From Gyrodactylus bullatarudis (Eukaryota; Platyhelminthes; Monogenea; Gyrodactylidea; Gyrodactylidae), in assembly GCA_012064415.1 (NCBI GenBank), contig SSNU01000143.1:78380-142379 (forward strand): 64,000 nucleotides of DNA, given 5' to 3'. A program made the position numbers and the translations under genes. The stretch's first letter is position 1. The number at the start of each line of letters is the position of its first letter. Below, one piece after another: positions 33,205 to 44,545 of the stretch. The notes below the pieces were generated by a model that saw only the letters and a program-made list of their open reading frames with translations, searched no databases and was not told the origin of the DNA.

Positions 33205-33575
33205 TCCTTGAATCTATTGATTTATAAATTCCAATGTGACTGTGGAGCTACATATATCGGTCGTACAATTAGGAAGTTATCAACTAGAGGGAACGATCAT
33301 CTTAAGAAAGACACAGCGGTGACCAGGCATCTAAGACAAATTGGAGAGTTTTGGTGTTTTTTTAGCTCATTTTATTCTGATTTTCTTTGACGTTCACTAT
33401 TTCTTTCATAATTTGTAAATTATTATCTTCAATGAATCCTTAACTTTTATCATTTTTAAAGTATTGCTACTGATGATGCTTTATGAAATGTACAAATGGC
33501 TTTTATATAATCTTCTTTCTAATTTTCCAAATATGATTGTAAGTGGATTTTTGGACGTATTTGGGAATTCACGTG
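33205..33575 (+). pseudogene. Penelope-like element copy D, GIY-YIG fragment plus 3' UTR
   Basis: LLIYKFQCDCGATYIGRTIR and KLSTRGNDHLKKDTAVTRHL are nearly base-identical to copy C on the other strand; then a deletion of about 280 bp joins directly to the 3' UTR (TTGGAGAGTTTTGGTG). It carries the hammerhead-type motif 33466-33500 and a terminal block with GGAATTCACGTGAAT near 33563. Together with copy C it forms long inverted repeats around the piggyBac relic. Confidence 0.85.
33466..33500 (+). ncRNA. Hammerhead-type motif in PLE copy D
   Basis: Stem I GCTA/TGGC (one G-U), cores CTGATGA (33470-33476) and GAAA (33485-33488), helix III ATGTACAA. Same body as copy C, so a close relative. Confidence 0.5.
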
Positions 33576-33619
33576 AATACCTCAATCACAAAAAAATATC
33601 TTTTGGATCTTGAACTTTT

Positions 33620-33688
33620 GCCTGGTGTGTCCTAATGGTATCTCTCTCGCCTCTTACATTCGGTCCTAGGTTCCTCCCACACCGGGCA
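33620..33688 (+). tRNA. tRNA-like sequence, probable SINE head
   Basis: A perfect 7-bp acceptor stem (GCCTGGT at 33620, ACCGGGC at 33681) encloses 54 bases. An A-box-like GTGTCCTAATGG and a weakened B box (AGGTTCCTCCC) are present, followed by A and CA. The middle resembles tRNA-Gly/Glu (TCTCTCGCCT), but anticodon and T stems do not pair properly, so this is not a working tRNA gene. An 11-nt direct repeat AAAAATATCTT flanks it at 33592-33602 and 33744-33754, so a SINE insertion of about 140 bp is likely. Confidence 0.55.
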
Positions 33689-33759
33689 CATTGAACAGTC
33701 TTTCTTTGTTCTCTAATATGTACTATTATTTTTATGTATAAATAAAAATATCTTGATTT

Positions 33760-34591
33760 CAAAAAATGGAATGCTTAAATAATTATAATCTTTGACATTC
33801 TATAAGGATTATAAAAATAGAGAGAAAAATAGTTTGATTTTGAATAAATTTTATTTTTATGAATTTGGAATTTGCTTTCAACAATTCGATCCTAAGTCAG
33901 GAATAGAGTCGTAGTCGTAAAATATACTTACGTAAGAAATATTGAGTTCTACATACGCACATTGTTAGAATAAGGAATTGTTGAAAGGCTTTTTTGGAAT
34001 TGAAATCTACAATAGGAATCGAAAGGCTTCACTAGTTAGACTGTTGAAATGAAAGGAGGGTTAGGTACTCCTGCTCTGACATTGAATGCGATGGACAGAT
34101 TTGAATAATTTAAGGCATTGTGATTAGGGACCCCATTGCATTGCCTTGAACAATTACAAGTATCTGGAAAGATATAATTGATTGAAAATGCTTTATCAAT
34201 TGAATTAGTTGTTTGATTCAAGTATATTGCAATAACTTACAATTACTTGTTCAAATTCTAACTTTAATACTACTGTCAAGCGAAAATACATATTAGCTAT
34301 GGTCAGCGAAAAAAAAAATTTTCGGCCTGATATTAAATCTAATAGTTTATGAAATTCTATGTTTAAAAAATTTCTGACTACCTCAGAAAATAGAAAATTT
34401 CAGGCTTGAAAAAAATTTATTTAGAACGTTTTTTATTTAATGATTTTGAAAATGTATAATTGAATCTTCTTAAATAGATTGAAAATAAATTATAATAATT
34501 CTATTATGATTTATCCAGTAGTTTCAGTTGATTTTATAAGACCTTAATTTGTTAGTTTAAAATATTCTTCTAAAAATATATATTTAAAATC
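33760..34591. other. Intergenic, no gene recognised
   Basis: AT-rich. Nothing supportable on either strand; a 61-residue minus frame at 34036-34221 has no domain. Confidence 0.5.
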
Positions 34592-36454
34592 ATGTCTGCT
34601 ATCATGGAAATACCAAAATTTTTCACAAATGGAGATGTTTACAGATATTACTCTCTTCACACCGGTGGTAGCCTTGTAACTCAGATTAGAAAGGTCACAT
34701 TCGATGCTATAATTGATAGAGTCAAACAGGTCTACATCAATCTTGAAATTCCAACAGTGAGCGATCAGCAAATTCGGGCAAAAATCATTAAATTAATCGC
34801 TGACAGAAATTCCTGTGTCAACAGAAAAAAAAGTGTAGAAACTCTTTTTTCAAAAATATTTTACATTGCAAAGCGCCGTTGTGCATTAACAAGCAGTTTT
34901 AAATGTAATAAAAATGCTGCTAATTATTGGCAAAACTTCAACATACTCAATAAGTTGTAACCCCAGATGTCGTTTTTCTCAGTGATATCTCTATCACCTC
35001 AATAAGCTCCTCTTCGGTTCAACTGGATAGCTCATTTGTCGCTTAAACAAGCTTCAGACTTGATGAATCTGTACAAGAAGAAAACGAAAATCATATCAGC
35101 CCTATTCCAAAGAGAGCAAACTTCAAAAGTGCCCCGATCTTCTCAAGCAACTCTGAGGAATCCTCTGGTGAGCCTGTTTTGCATAGGAGGAAAAATCTAG
35201 ATTTAATTCTTCTTTGTTGAAAAAATCTTGGAGATGAAAATCAGTCCCAAGAAGGCAAGTGTACTCTTGAATCTCTTCGCCAGCGTCATCAATGCATTTT
35301 CAGGCGAAACTTACATATCAAAGTGGAAGATCAAAAGTATTATCGCTTTGCTAGAACAGCAATACATTCTCAACCGCCGGAAGAGAATCCAATGCATTGA
35401 ATATGACTCGAAACGAAATAAGTGTCGTAGATATCACGAGAAGATGTCAAATGATGAGAATTTAGTCCTAGTTGCCCAGCCTGGAAATGAATTCGTTGAG
35501 TGTGTCGTCTCTCAGACAGGATCAGCTCAACATTGTACTGATGTCATTATGGAGGTCTTGGAGAAAACCGATTCAATAAATACTTTGCAAGTTCAAAAAG
35601 TTCAAATTTGACGGTACAAATGTCAATGTTGGTGATAAAAAACGAGTCAATCTCTCAGTTGAACACAAGATAGGAAGACCTGTCACTTAGGTTGTATGTT
35701 CTCTTCATAAGATAGAAATCATGCTCAGAACAGTATTTTTGAAATTGGATGAAGTATCAAGCGGTCCAAATACTTTTACTGGTCCTATCGGCAAGGCCAT
35801 TAAAGATGTGTCAGCTTTATCGCCAATAGTACATTTTCAATCAATTGGGATCGAGCTTCCTATTATGAGCGATCTTGATCAAATTTGACAACGGATCAGA
35901 AATATCTATTTTCGATCGCTCAAATGGTGTCATTCGGCTATACTATGACAGATCCTGGATTGATGCAGTTTATTAAGTCGAATGAACCGGGTAAAATGCA
36001 TTTGACGACAGCTAGTCGTATTCTAAGACTTTATGTTAGTTTTGAAAATCCTAGTCCAAAGCTCAAGGTTTGTAATGAAAATCTACATTCGGTTTGATGC
36101 AAAGCTGTTTCCATCCATATCTGATGCATATAAGAACTTCTTCAGATTCAACAGTTTCGGGGATGAAGAAATTCAAAATATTGTTTCTGCTAGATTAAGA
36201 AAAATTCATACCTTGCTCATCCAGAGGTAATCATTCTGGCTATGGTCGGAGATGAAGATCTAAACGTTAGACGGATGGCAGCCGATTTTTTAGAAAAAGC
36301 TACTCCTAATCGAGTCAATTCATGTAGCTTGCAAAGGCGGAATAAAATTTGTGCGACAGTCTCTGCACGAGAAAAACTCAAAAATGAAGCTGTTTTTAAA
36401 GATTTTTTTAAATTGAGCAAAATCTACAAACTAAATAATGTAAATAACATTTAA
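34592..36454 (+). pseudogene. Arthropod repeat protein of the cc8K15.2-like type, long relic
   Basis: At least six reading-frame pieces in order. 34592: MSAIMEIPKFFTNGDVYRYY, VTQIRKVTFDAIIDRVKQVY. 35228: MEMKISPKKASVLLNLFASV, EFVECVVSQTGSAQHCTDVI. About 35605-35880: FDGTNVNVGDKKRVNLSVEH, KIGRPVT, VVCSLHK, SGPNTFTGPIGKAIKDV. 35885: MTTDQKYLFSIAQMVSFGYT, TTASRILRLYVSFENPSPKL. 36033-36230: RLRKIHTLLIQR. 36242: MVGDEDLNVRRMAADFLEKA. The DGTN-V-G, GRP, SGP-FxGPIGKA, TTDQKYL and LTTASRILRLYVS blocks match my recollection of the repetitive family labelled cc8K15.2-like in arthropod genomes. Its C terminus (as at 18062-18373) is not present. Function unknown; many stops, so dead. Confidence 0.6.
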
Positions 36455-37700
36455 TCCGAATAAAATAGAATATTATATAACATTATTGGACTTATAAGTT
36501 AATTAAACAAGAAAATTTCATTCTTTAAAATGTTGAGCTATTTGATAAAAACAGAAATTATATCCCGAACTCATATGTCTGATGCTTTTAATAAGAAAAC
36601 TAATTAATCTAATATTAAAATACACAACTAAGAACAACTTCAGCCACCATAATATCCGATATTTTATGTGTTTCACAAATGTAGAAATTTTTCTCAGTTT
36701 GAAAAATTGCTCAATTTAAACAAATTTTTAAAGAAGATTGATGAAGAAGTGATGAAGAAGGTTGTTGACTCAATTTATAAGGGGATTAATTAGCAAGTCT
36801 AGGAAACAAATTCTAATTTGATCTTCACCAGTTCAGTTTTATATTCTCCTCATTCAATTCTCCCCCATTCTGTTTCCCAGAAGCATACTTTATTAAATTT
36901 ATTGTAATCACCTTGCATATTTAGGTTTGAGCATCTGTAGAAACTTCAGTATCACAGTTGTTGCATTTGGCCTTTTTTCACCTTCCAACTCCTCAGAATG
37001 AGACTAGACCTAATTTCTTTTTCTTCCCATGTTTTGGAGTCACGAGGTTAACGAATCATTGTAAAAAGAATTAGTTGTTATTGAATTATTGAATCTGCCA
37101 ATCAGAATCGAGCATTACTAAGTACTTGCAATTAATTGGTCAATTACAATTACTTGTTTTCACAGCCATAACAATTAATTGAATTGATAAATACTTGTTT
37201 TCTTAAGCCTTGATTGCTACAATGCAATGCAATGTGGGTCCCTAATTGTGTTTATTCACAAATTTGTTTTATTAAACCTTTGACTTTCTCTCATGTTAGC
37301 AGGGAGAAAGAGGTGGTTGAATATGATTTCAATTTCGATTTTCGATTTCTGGTACAAATTTGTTTTGAAAATGTATATGGATTATTGGGCAAAGAATTTA
37401 GATTGCAGGATGCTTAATCATGATTGGTCAATAAACACTCAATGCTCATTGGTCAAATATTTGGGGCAGATATGTTCATGAAAAATTTAATTTTTCACGA
37501 GACATTATTAATATGTATGAAATTAACTGTTGGAAGAATCCTGGGAATCTTGGTCCTAACAAGAAGTATTTTATTCTACATTAAATATGTTCTTTAAATA
37601 ATAAGTATTAATTGAACTCTTCCTGTAATTATAGTGATACAAAGGACCGGAAGTGATGGGCCATTGAGACATGGTAAAACAACAAAGCGGTATTATTGAG
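36455..37700. other. Intergenic with diverged R-type fragments
   Basis: 37090-37120 on the minus strand and 37290-37450 on the plus strand resemble block b of repeat R (GCTCGATTCTGATTGG-like, then TGATTGGTCAATAAACACTC). The two face each other, as if parts of an old inverted pair. No genes. Confidence 0.4.
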
Positions 37701-38334
37701 GTATGTTATGAAGTATTTCTGCATATACTCCTTTTTGGTACATCATTCCCATCAGAAAAATATGGTTGAAATTTTAACAAATAAGAGATGATTTTGTTAT
37801 TTTGAATAATCAGAACTAAGTTTAGGAAAATACTATAAGGACCAGTGTAAAACGATATAAGATTCAATTCATTTCCCAAACGGAGCATTTATCTGTATTA
37901 TGTTTCTGCGAAACGTAGATTCCGCTCCTCGCATTCCGCTACTATTACGCTCAATATCCCAATATAGATTAGCTTTAAAATTTTTTCAATTTTTTTCTCA
38001 TACTAGGGTTCCACTTGCTTTATTAAATTTTATTATTTATCTTCCAACTTCAATACTCATAATAACATGGTTTTTGTGCATTTCCTTGAGAGAAATGTTT
38101 CTCGGGATAATTTATCAACTTTTTCAAATAAATGAAATGATAAAGAGGCTTACTTTTTTCTACAGAATGATTAATGGTTTTTGAAAAAAACTAACACATC
38201 TCTGAAATATTTACTGTACCGTTTAAGCCACCAAATGAAAATTAAATTTGACATGAAAACTTCCAACCCATTTTTTTTTATTGGTAAAACACTTCTTGCG
38301 AATTTTTTGATGCCATATTGCACAGTATCAGCTT

Positions 38335-38460
38335 GAAATAAAATTAATACACTAAACTTCCTAAAAAATGTATGAGAGTTAAACCAGGACTATAAGGACT
38401 ATTTTGCTTGATTACTTATGAGTAGGAGTATGAAATTTATATTTTTTTATAAAATATAAT
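38335..38460 (+). repeat. Dispersed repeat, copy 1
   Basis: Matches 45170-45270 on the opposite strand: TACACTAAACTTCC, GAGAGTTAAACCAGGACT and TTACTTATGAGTAGGAGTAT. Unclassified. Confidence 0.6.
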
Positions 38461-38785
38461 AAATTTTTTTGCTAAATACCGAGAAGCCAATTTATTAGGA
38501 TTTCAGAAGAATCTATGCGAAGAAGAATGCGAAAAGGTAGAGAATCTCAGCTTGAAGTAGTTCTTGTTAATTATTAAGAATCCATATTAGTAAAGTTGAG
38601 TTTGAGGGAATCAAATCACTATTTCAGATGAAAGCATGTTCGAAGAAAAATGTTTACCCAAATGTTTGGGGGACATACGGGGTCCTGGGAATGCATTCCA
38701 TAACATTAGTCATTAATGGCTCATTGCACAAGTAATGTGGATAATAACCTCACCCCATGTGAGAAAAATAGTCAGAAAGATTTTC

Positions 38786-39370
38786 TCAATTTTTAATTTC
38801 AAGAAGATTTTTAAAGTTGCTTTCTGCAAATTCTATAAATAGAATTCTAGAAATAGCCCTACCAAACATGGTATGGAAATGATCAGCAGAAAAATCTCTT
38901 CTAAAAGGTATTAATTTAGTTGTTATTCTTTTAAGCCTATTTTTGGGTAAATATGTCTGCTTACGAAAGAGATTTTTGAGAGGTGGAAATTGGGGGATAA
39001 CTTTTACACAGTTATTAAAGAGGGAGTACTGTAGGTGACTTTTGTTTTGCTTACTCTCCCCTTTTATTTTCTCATTCAATATGTCTGTGTACCATTGTTC
39101 TTTTCTTTCAGAGATATGAATCGATTTGAACGGAGTCCTACATTTTCATTTAATGACAAACAATTGTTCCCCGAATGAGATTCAGGTTTTGATGAAAAAT
39201 TTATTGTGAGGATTGGAAGACAAGTGAGTAATTAGTAATAAAGCTTCTATTTCACCGGTTCACATAATACTTTTACACCGGCTGGATATACATACAGAAT
39301 TATTAATAAAATTAAGATCCTCTGATAGGTTCAATCACTTCCCGGATTTAATAAAGAACATTTTTGTGAT
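38786..39370 (-). repeat. Dispersed repeat with a 97-residue open frame
   Basis: On the minus strand, 39370-39000 matches 59998-60300 (plus) closely, including TCCAGCCGGTGTAAAAGT and TTACTAATTACTCACTTGTC. Downstream on the minus strand, 39079-38786 is open (MNEKIKGESKQNKSHLQYSL, FPPLKNLFRKQTYLPKNRLK, FRRDFSADHFHTMFGRAISR), possibly the C terminus of a retroelement protein. I do not recognise it. The other copy leads into a gypsy gag instead, so this block may be shared leader/LTR-like sequence. Confidence 0.5.
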
Positions 39371-39549
39371 GTAGTGGGGATCATACGTTTAGGGCGTCTT
39401 TCTTCTCTTTAGGTAATGATCTAACGTAGATCGATTGATTTTATTTGGGCAAACGTAGAGAGCATTTTAAGAATAATAAGGATGCTGAAAGTTAGAGGAA
39501 TAAGCGCTTTATTTCAGGCATACTCACCAGCCTCTTACATGCTAAATAA

Positions 39550-39665
39550 ATACTTACGTTTGAGTGATACACGTAGATGTTTTAAAACATCCGAGAATCC
39601 ATTTTAAACAAATAATTTAAAAATATATGAAAAAATATATTTATAACCAAATGTGCATTAGGCTA
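39550..39665 (-). mobile_element. Penelope-like element copy F, 3' tail only
   Basis: Minus strand: ATGCACATTTGGTT (helix III and stem I of the hammerhead motif, remainder missing), AT-rich spacer, then ATGGATTCTCGGATG and ACGTGTATCAC, the PLE terminal block. About 115 bp. Confidence 0.6.
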
Positions 39666-39669
39666 GCTG

Positions 39670-40875
39670 CTTTTCGGTGAAAAAATTGTTGATTTGATTG
39701 AGCAGACCATATTTTTCAGAAATAGTTTTCAGTGCTGAAAAATAATATAAAATTCATCTTCTCTGAAATTGCGTCCTCACAGATTAATCCCTAATTTTTT
39801 TTGAATTTGAAGTTTACAAATTAAATGCAAGAATTATTCAAACAAAATAAATATTTTCGAAAATCACTGTTTTAATAATGGCTATTATTCAATTAATTGA
39901 TTAGAATTAAAGTTTAATTATTAAATTGTACAATAATTTATAAGCCTTCAACTTAAGCTGTTCAAATATCAGTAACATTCTCATCTATCTATTATAATTC
40001 GTTATCCGCCACATTATTCCATTTTTCTTATATCATGAAAAACTTTATTAACATTCAGTTTATCCACGAATCATTTTAATAATTAAGATAAGACAAATTT
40101 TAATTTAAGCAAATTACAGTTTATCTATTGTATTTCTACACTCCGAAATACAAAAGGTATTGAGTTGAAACTGTTAAGTCTTATTTATTACTTATTGTGG
40201 AAACAAAATATCTCTCAAATATAACTTAATAATTTTATTCTCATCGAGAAAACCTTTAGAATAAGTCAAAGAACTTTAAAACATTTATTCAGTCAATTAA
40301 TGCCATCAAATCATTAATTTTTATATGATATCTGTTGATCAAATTCTGATAAATCCTGAATTTATTGTTTTACATTGATTCTTCAAAAAGCCTTATCATT
40401 GGCTCAAACAGAAATAATCATTTAGACCAATTTAAACAGTTTTTATTAAGCCTTGATGGATCAGAAGCATTTTCATAGCTCATGAATCATAAGGCAGATT
40501 ATACAGCGTAGCATTACTTAAAGATTATTTAAACCGTGGAGCTCTTATGAGCTGAATAAAAATCCGAATTATGGGGAGAATCATGTTCTGGTTGAAATAT
40601 ATTCATAGTAAATTTTATCCTGTAATTTCATTGTGATTCAACACTAGTAGATTCTATTTTTAACAACACTGCTTCTGTGTAAACATTTTAAATATTACGC
40701 GAATAGAAACAACAGCAAGATTTAATTAAAACAACTTATATGAACAAAAAGAAAGATTCAAAATTATGGATGTATAAAATTAGCTTAGCAATACAATGAT
40801 TGAATTTAATTTTTGTAAATGTAAAAAAACATTATTCGAAAATTGAAAACAATTTACAATTTACAAAGAAATAGT
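39670..40875. other. Intergenic, no gene recognised
   Basis: Very AT-rich sequence with no coding signal, no inverted repeat that I could find, and no match to the other repeats. Confidence 0.5.
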
Positions 40876-40879
40876 TAAA

Positions 40880-41600
40880 GTTAAAGAATATAAGATTCAT
40901 GAATGGAAACAAGAATAGCATGTAAGCTGAAAAAAGCACCAAAAAACCTTCAATAAATAGCAAAAATGACGAGTAAAAGGTGAAAAAGCTCACATAGGCC
41001 ATGGTAGTTGGAGATTAAACGAATAACTCTTTTGAACACACAAATTAGGTCCTCTCCTGGATTCTTAAATACATACAAACTAGAAATCAAAGCAGCATGG
41101 TTGGAGATTTTTCTTGAGGGCCGAGTAAATCCTTGGATTAAACTGAATAATCTCTGAGTTTTAAATACAATTTTCAATTGTATATTGTCATAATGTTTAT
41201 CGATGAGATTGTTCAGTTTTATCCTAACATCAATACTAAAACCATCACCTTTGAAGTTTAGTTTCATGAAAATTTTTGTTTCGCCTTCCTCTGTATTGAC
41301 AACTTTATCTCTTACCAACGGTTGATTGATGAACTTGTCCACAAATTTGGCTGGATAACCATTTTCCATTTAACAAGACTCTATTTCTCTTGGTATATCT
41401 TCCGGACTAGCAATCCTTCGTATTCTCTTCCAATTATATCAATTACTAAGCCAACTTAATGTGAAACTGGACTAAAACTGGCATAATGGAGATATTTGCC
41501 ATTTTCAGTCTTTTTCTTGAAAATGTTCCTTAAAATTGATCCGTCTTCACATCTGGTTAGCTTGACATCTAGGAAACTTAAAATACCGTTAGACTTTCTT
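40880..41600 (-). pseudogene. Penelope-like element copy G (RT end, linker, damaged nuclease)
   Basis: 41600-41460 reads the end of the RT (LTRCEDGSILRNIFKKKTEN, GKYLHYASFSPVS-type). 41369-40950 is open: MENGYPAKFVDKFINQPLVR, KLNFKGDGFSIDVRIKLNNL, NIQLKIVFKTQRLFSLIQGF; then the whole GIY-YIG core (CDCGATYIGRTIRKLS) has been deleted, and the frame resumes with SLYVFKNPGEDLICVFKRVI. The 3' UTR ends before the hammerhead motif. No nuclease function possible. Confidence 0.82.
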
Positions 41601-41825
41601 TCCATAGATCAAACTGGTATAAATATCATGGACTGGCCCCCTAGAAGTTCTAAACTCAACCCAATTGAGAACATCTCAGAAAGTTTACAAAAATAGGAAA
41701 CAATACAGAAATATACAAGAACTGAAAGATGTCATCACTAAAGAGTGGGATGCTTTTTGATAAGATGTATCAAAGATGTCATTGATTTCATTGAAAATAA
41801 AGGGGATTTCTTGAAATAAACGAGT
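41600..41825 (+). pseudogene. Tc1/mariner transposase C-terminal fragment
   Basis: MDWPPRSSKLNPIENISESL is the end of a DD34E domain (WPARSPDLNPIENLW in the intact copy at 1419-2414), followed after a stop by TRTERCHH, VGCF and CIKDVIDFIENKGDFLK. It begins exactly where PLE copy G ends, so one element interrupted the other. Confidence 0.75.
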
Positions 41826-42349
41826 AAAAACATAAATATTGCGTTTTGAATCTTAATAGAATATAGTATTTTTGAATTTGAATACCGTTTGAATCAAATA
41901 CCGTTGATTGAATTTGTGAAAATAACAATATCAAAATGTTGTATGAGCTATAAAAATTCTATTGATATGTGTTTTATTAAAATTGGATGTAGAATAAGGA
42001 AGTTAAAGGGAAAATTAAAGTGAAAACCTGAATTTTGCGACCGCTATATAAACCTAATAGGAACATCTGATATCACATTGTTTCATGATTGGCGTGTAGT
42101 GGTGATTATTGGTTCCCACAATAAGTGAGAGATAATGGTATATGAATTATACAAAATATGTGTTAATATCTCTGGTTATGATGTAGAATTTTAGGAATTA
42201 TATGTAATGTCATTAAACTAAATTACTAAAGATTTCGAATAATGTGAGTTATCAATATATTCGTTTCTTTTTTTTTGTTTGTTGGGAAAGAACTGCCGAT
42301 CTTTTTTTTTGATTTCCAGAAGAGGTTTTAGTAACAGTTTTTTAGGGGA

Positions 42350-42573
42350 TGGTAATATTTTAAAAATAAAGATAAGAAAAAATGTATATAAAAGGTTTAT
42401 TGACATGGCTCAAAATTAGAACAACCGGAGAAGTAAGAAACAAACCAACTCAAATAAGCAGCCAACCAAAAGAAACGAGAAAACGTAACAGAACTTCAGA
42501 TACTTTAGCACCAGTCAATGAACCTTTTATATACATTTTTTCTTATCTTTATTTTTAAAATATTAACCATCCC
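42350..42573. repeat. Internal hairpin, about 55-bp arms
   Basis: 42350-42405 (AAAATAAAGATAAGAAAAAA, TATATAAAAGGTTTATTGAC) is complementary to 42517-42573, with a loop of about 110 bases. It sits just inside the left arm of the composite element. Confidence 0.75.
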
Positions 42574-42693
42574 TTGACCCTAGTTCTGGAAATACAAAAA
42601 ATTCCATTTATTGCAAATGGGGGTGTATACACCCCCAATCTAAAAGCGATTAAAGTTTAAAAGAAAAATATAAATATAATGAAGAGGATTTAT

Positions 42694-43095
42694 TCATCTA
42701 TAGCAATTTTCACATATTACAGCATAATGATCTTTACAAGGGAAGTTCTCACACTTCGAACATTTTTTATAACCTGATCTATCGAGATTACGTGGACAAA
42801 TAGTGCATCTCTTTTACCTTAAACAAGTTTAGGCATTTTTGAAGGAGGTTCATCATTGATAGAGATTTCTAATAAACTTCGATCCCGTTTGTTTGTTCTT
42901 TTTATTAGCAGACTCTTACTGAGGTTCTTCAAAAAAACTCTTCGAGATTGCTTCCATTAGCATCAACAAATGCTGGATATTTCATACAATGAAGAACATA
43001 CGCATTGTAAGCAGCCAGGTCTAGTATATTCCAAAATAATGCTAGGGGCTATCGCCTTGTACCTCTTTTACAACTATAGTATCGAACAAGTTGAT
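42694..43095 (-). pseudogene. piggyBac transposase C-terminal relic 3
   Basis: Minus strand, from about 43095: FWNILDLAAYNAYVLHCMKY then PAFVDANGSNLEEF, the conserved end of the piggyBac catalytic region (NMLDIAAYNAYV). After several stops comes the zinc-binding tail RCTICPRNLDRSGYKKCSKC, ENFPCKDHYAVICENCYR and a stop (42821-42701). Eight cysteines and one histidine in the spacing of the piggyBac cysteine-rich domain, which binds the TIR hairpins. The catalytic part upstream is gone, replaced by the palindrome and the integrase gene. Confidence 0.75.
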
Positions 43096-43128
43096 CCAGT
43101 GTATCTGTTGTGCCGAATTTGGATAAAT

Positions 43129-43220
43129 TTGCCGATTATGCATAATCGGCAAAAATCTGACGAATATGGATAAATTTATTCAAATTCGTCAAGTTTTTGC
43201 CGATTATGCATAATCTGCAA
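43129..43220. repeat. Nested palindrome
   Basis: A perfect 20-bp palindrome GCCGATTATGCATAATCGGC (43131-43150) and a near copy of it (43199-43218) form the ends of a larger inverted repeat centred near 43173, with arms including AAAATCTGACGAAT and ATTCGTCAAGTTTTT. The whole 90-bp unit can fold on itself in two ways. Confidence 0.9.
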
Positions 43221-43382
43221 GAATTCCATTGCCGATTTTGGATAATAATACATTTCAGGGTGGAGCGGACATCCATCTATGCAATCGTGTATGCGATATG
43301 TATTTAAGCTTTATCATAAATATTAAAAGGTCTTTTAACTAAAATTTTTTATTTATAAAATTAACAGTTATTTATGATGAAT

Positions 43383-44545
43383 TTAATTCTTATTTTCACA
43401 ATTTATTTTTTGATGACACTTCGAATTACACAGAACAAGATTTTTTATACATTTGCACATTCTTGAGTTGCATCCCTTTAGACAATTGCATCTAAAAAAG
43501 CCTTGTCCTCCAGATCGTGACTGACCAGTATTTGCAGCTCTTATACTAACAGGGTTTTCTGAAGTCATGTCCTTTGAAATCAATTTTTCTGGTAGAATTC
43601 TAACTTGTCCGAATCCTAATATGCCTTGAATCGAACCCTGTTCTGTTGCAACTTTATATCCGTTTTCTCGAACTTCTGTCACAATACCAATAAGATTTCG
43701 GTCATCAACTCTGGATCGGTCTATCTCTGGAATAGGTATGCTTACATTATCTCCAACTGAAGCCTTTGCAATTGAGCTATTGGACAGCATATTCTCTGCA
43801 GCTTCGTGCAAGCTTGATTTGGATTTTTCACGAAGATCAACGATAAAGTCTGCTCTTTCTTGAAAATAATGAAAAATTTAATATAATTTGTGAATATAAC
43901 TATCAATTGGAAAATTAAACTTACGATTGGCCATTTCAAAGTTATCTTCAAAATCTTCTTCTTGACTTGAAAATGAGTCTTCTAATGTTTCGAGATCATT
44001 TTCCTGTAGGTATTCAATTCCAAATAGACATTTATATGGTGTCGTTTTAATTGTCCGATGAAAACGATTATTTTTTATCGCTTGTATTTTTCGAACACCT
44101 TTTGCCCATTCTTTGGTCTCATTATCGTCAAGCCATTTCCTAAGGATATCTTCTATGTCTCTATTTGCCCGTTCAACTGAGCCTTGAGATTGACTATGTC
44201 TCGGTCTTCCATGTACTATTTTTAGGAAACTTCTGGAGCTTTTTTCGTTTTTAATGGTCTTAGTAGAACATATTTGGTAAAATGATCTTGATATACCATC
44301 ATAAATTTGAAATCTCCATCCGGAGAAGACTGAAAATCTATTAAATCTACCTGCTTCTTTGATTAAAATTGTTTGAAACTATTGGCTTCACAACTATCCC
44401 TTTTTTCTTCGAGCAAATATTTCTGGCACAAACTTGACAGAGGGATATGTAAAGATTGATTTGTTCATAAGTAATGTTTTCGTACTCTTTATCAACCTGA
44501 AATTTGGTCATCTTCCGTCCTCCGTGACCACATTTTTCATGGCAT
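43383..44545 (-). pseudogene. KRBA2/Ginger-type integrase gene with one intron
   Basis: Relative of retroviral-type integrases domesticated as KRBA2/GIN-1 or carried by Ginger transposons. Order on the minus strand: H2C2 zinc finger HEKCGHGGRKMTKFQVDKEY..LYISLCQVC; core strand VDLIDFQSSPDGDFKFMMVY with the first catalytic Asp; HFTKYVLLRPLKTK; then a deletion that removes the second Asp; then HSQSQGSVERANRDIEDILR with the catalytic Glu. A 66-nt GT..AG intron (43859-43924) joins FEMAN to RADFIVDLREKSKSSLHEAA in phase. The tail is a barrel domain (VGDNVSIPIPEIDRSRVDDR) and a Cys-rich end FRCNCLKGCNSRMCKCIKNL, CNSKCHQKINCENKN. The last 142 residues (43811-43383) are fully open. Loss of the second Asp means it is catalytically dead. 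Confidence 0.82.
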
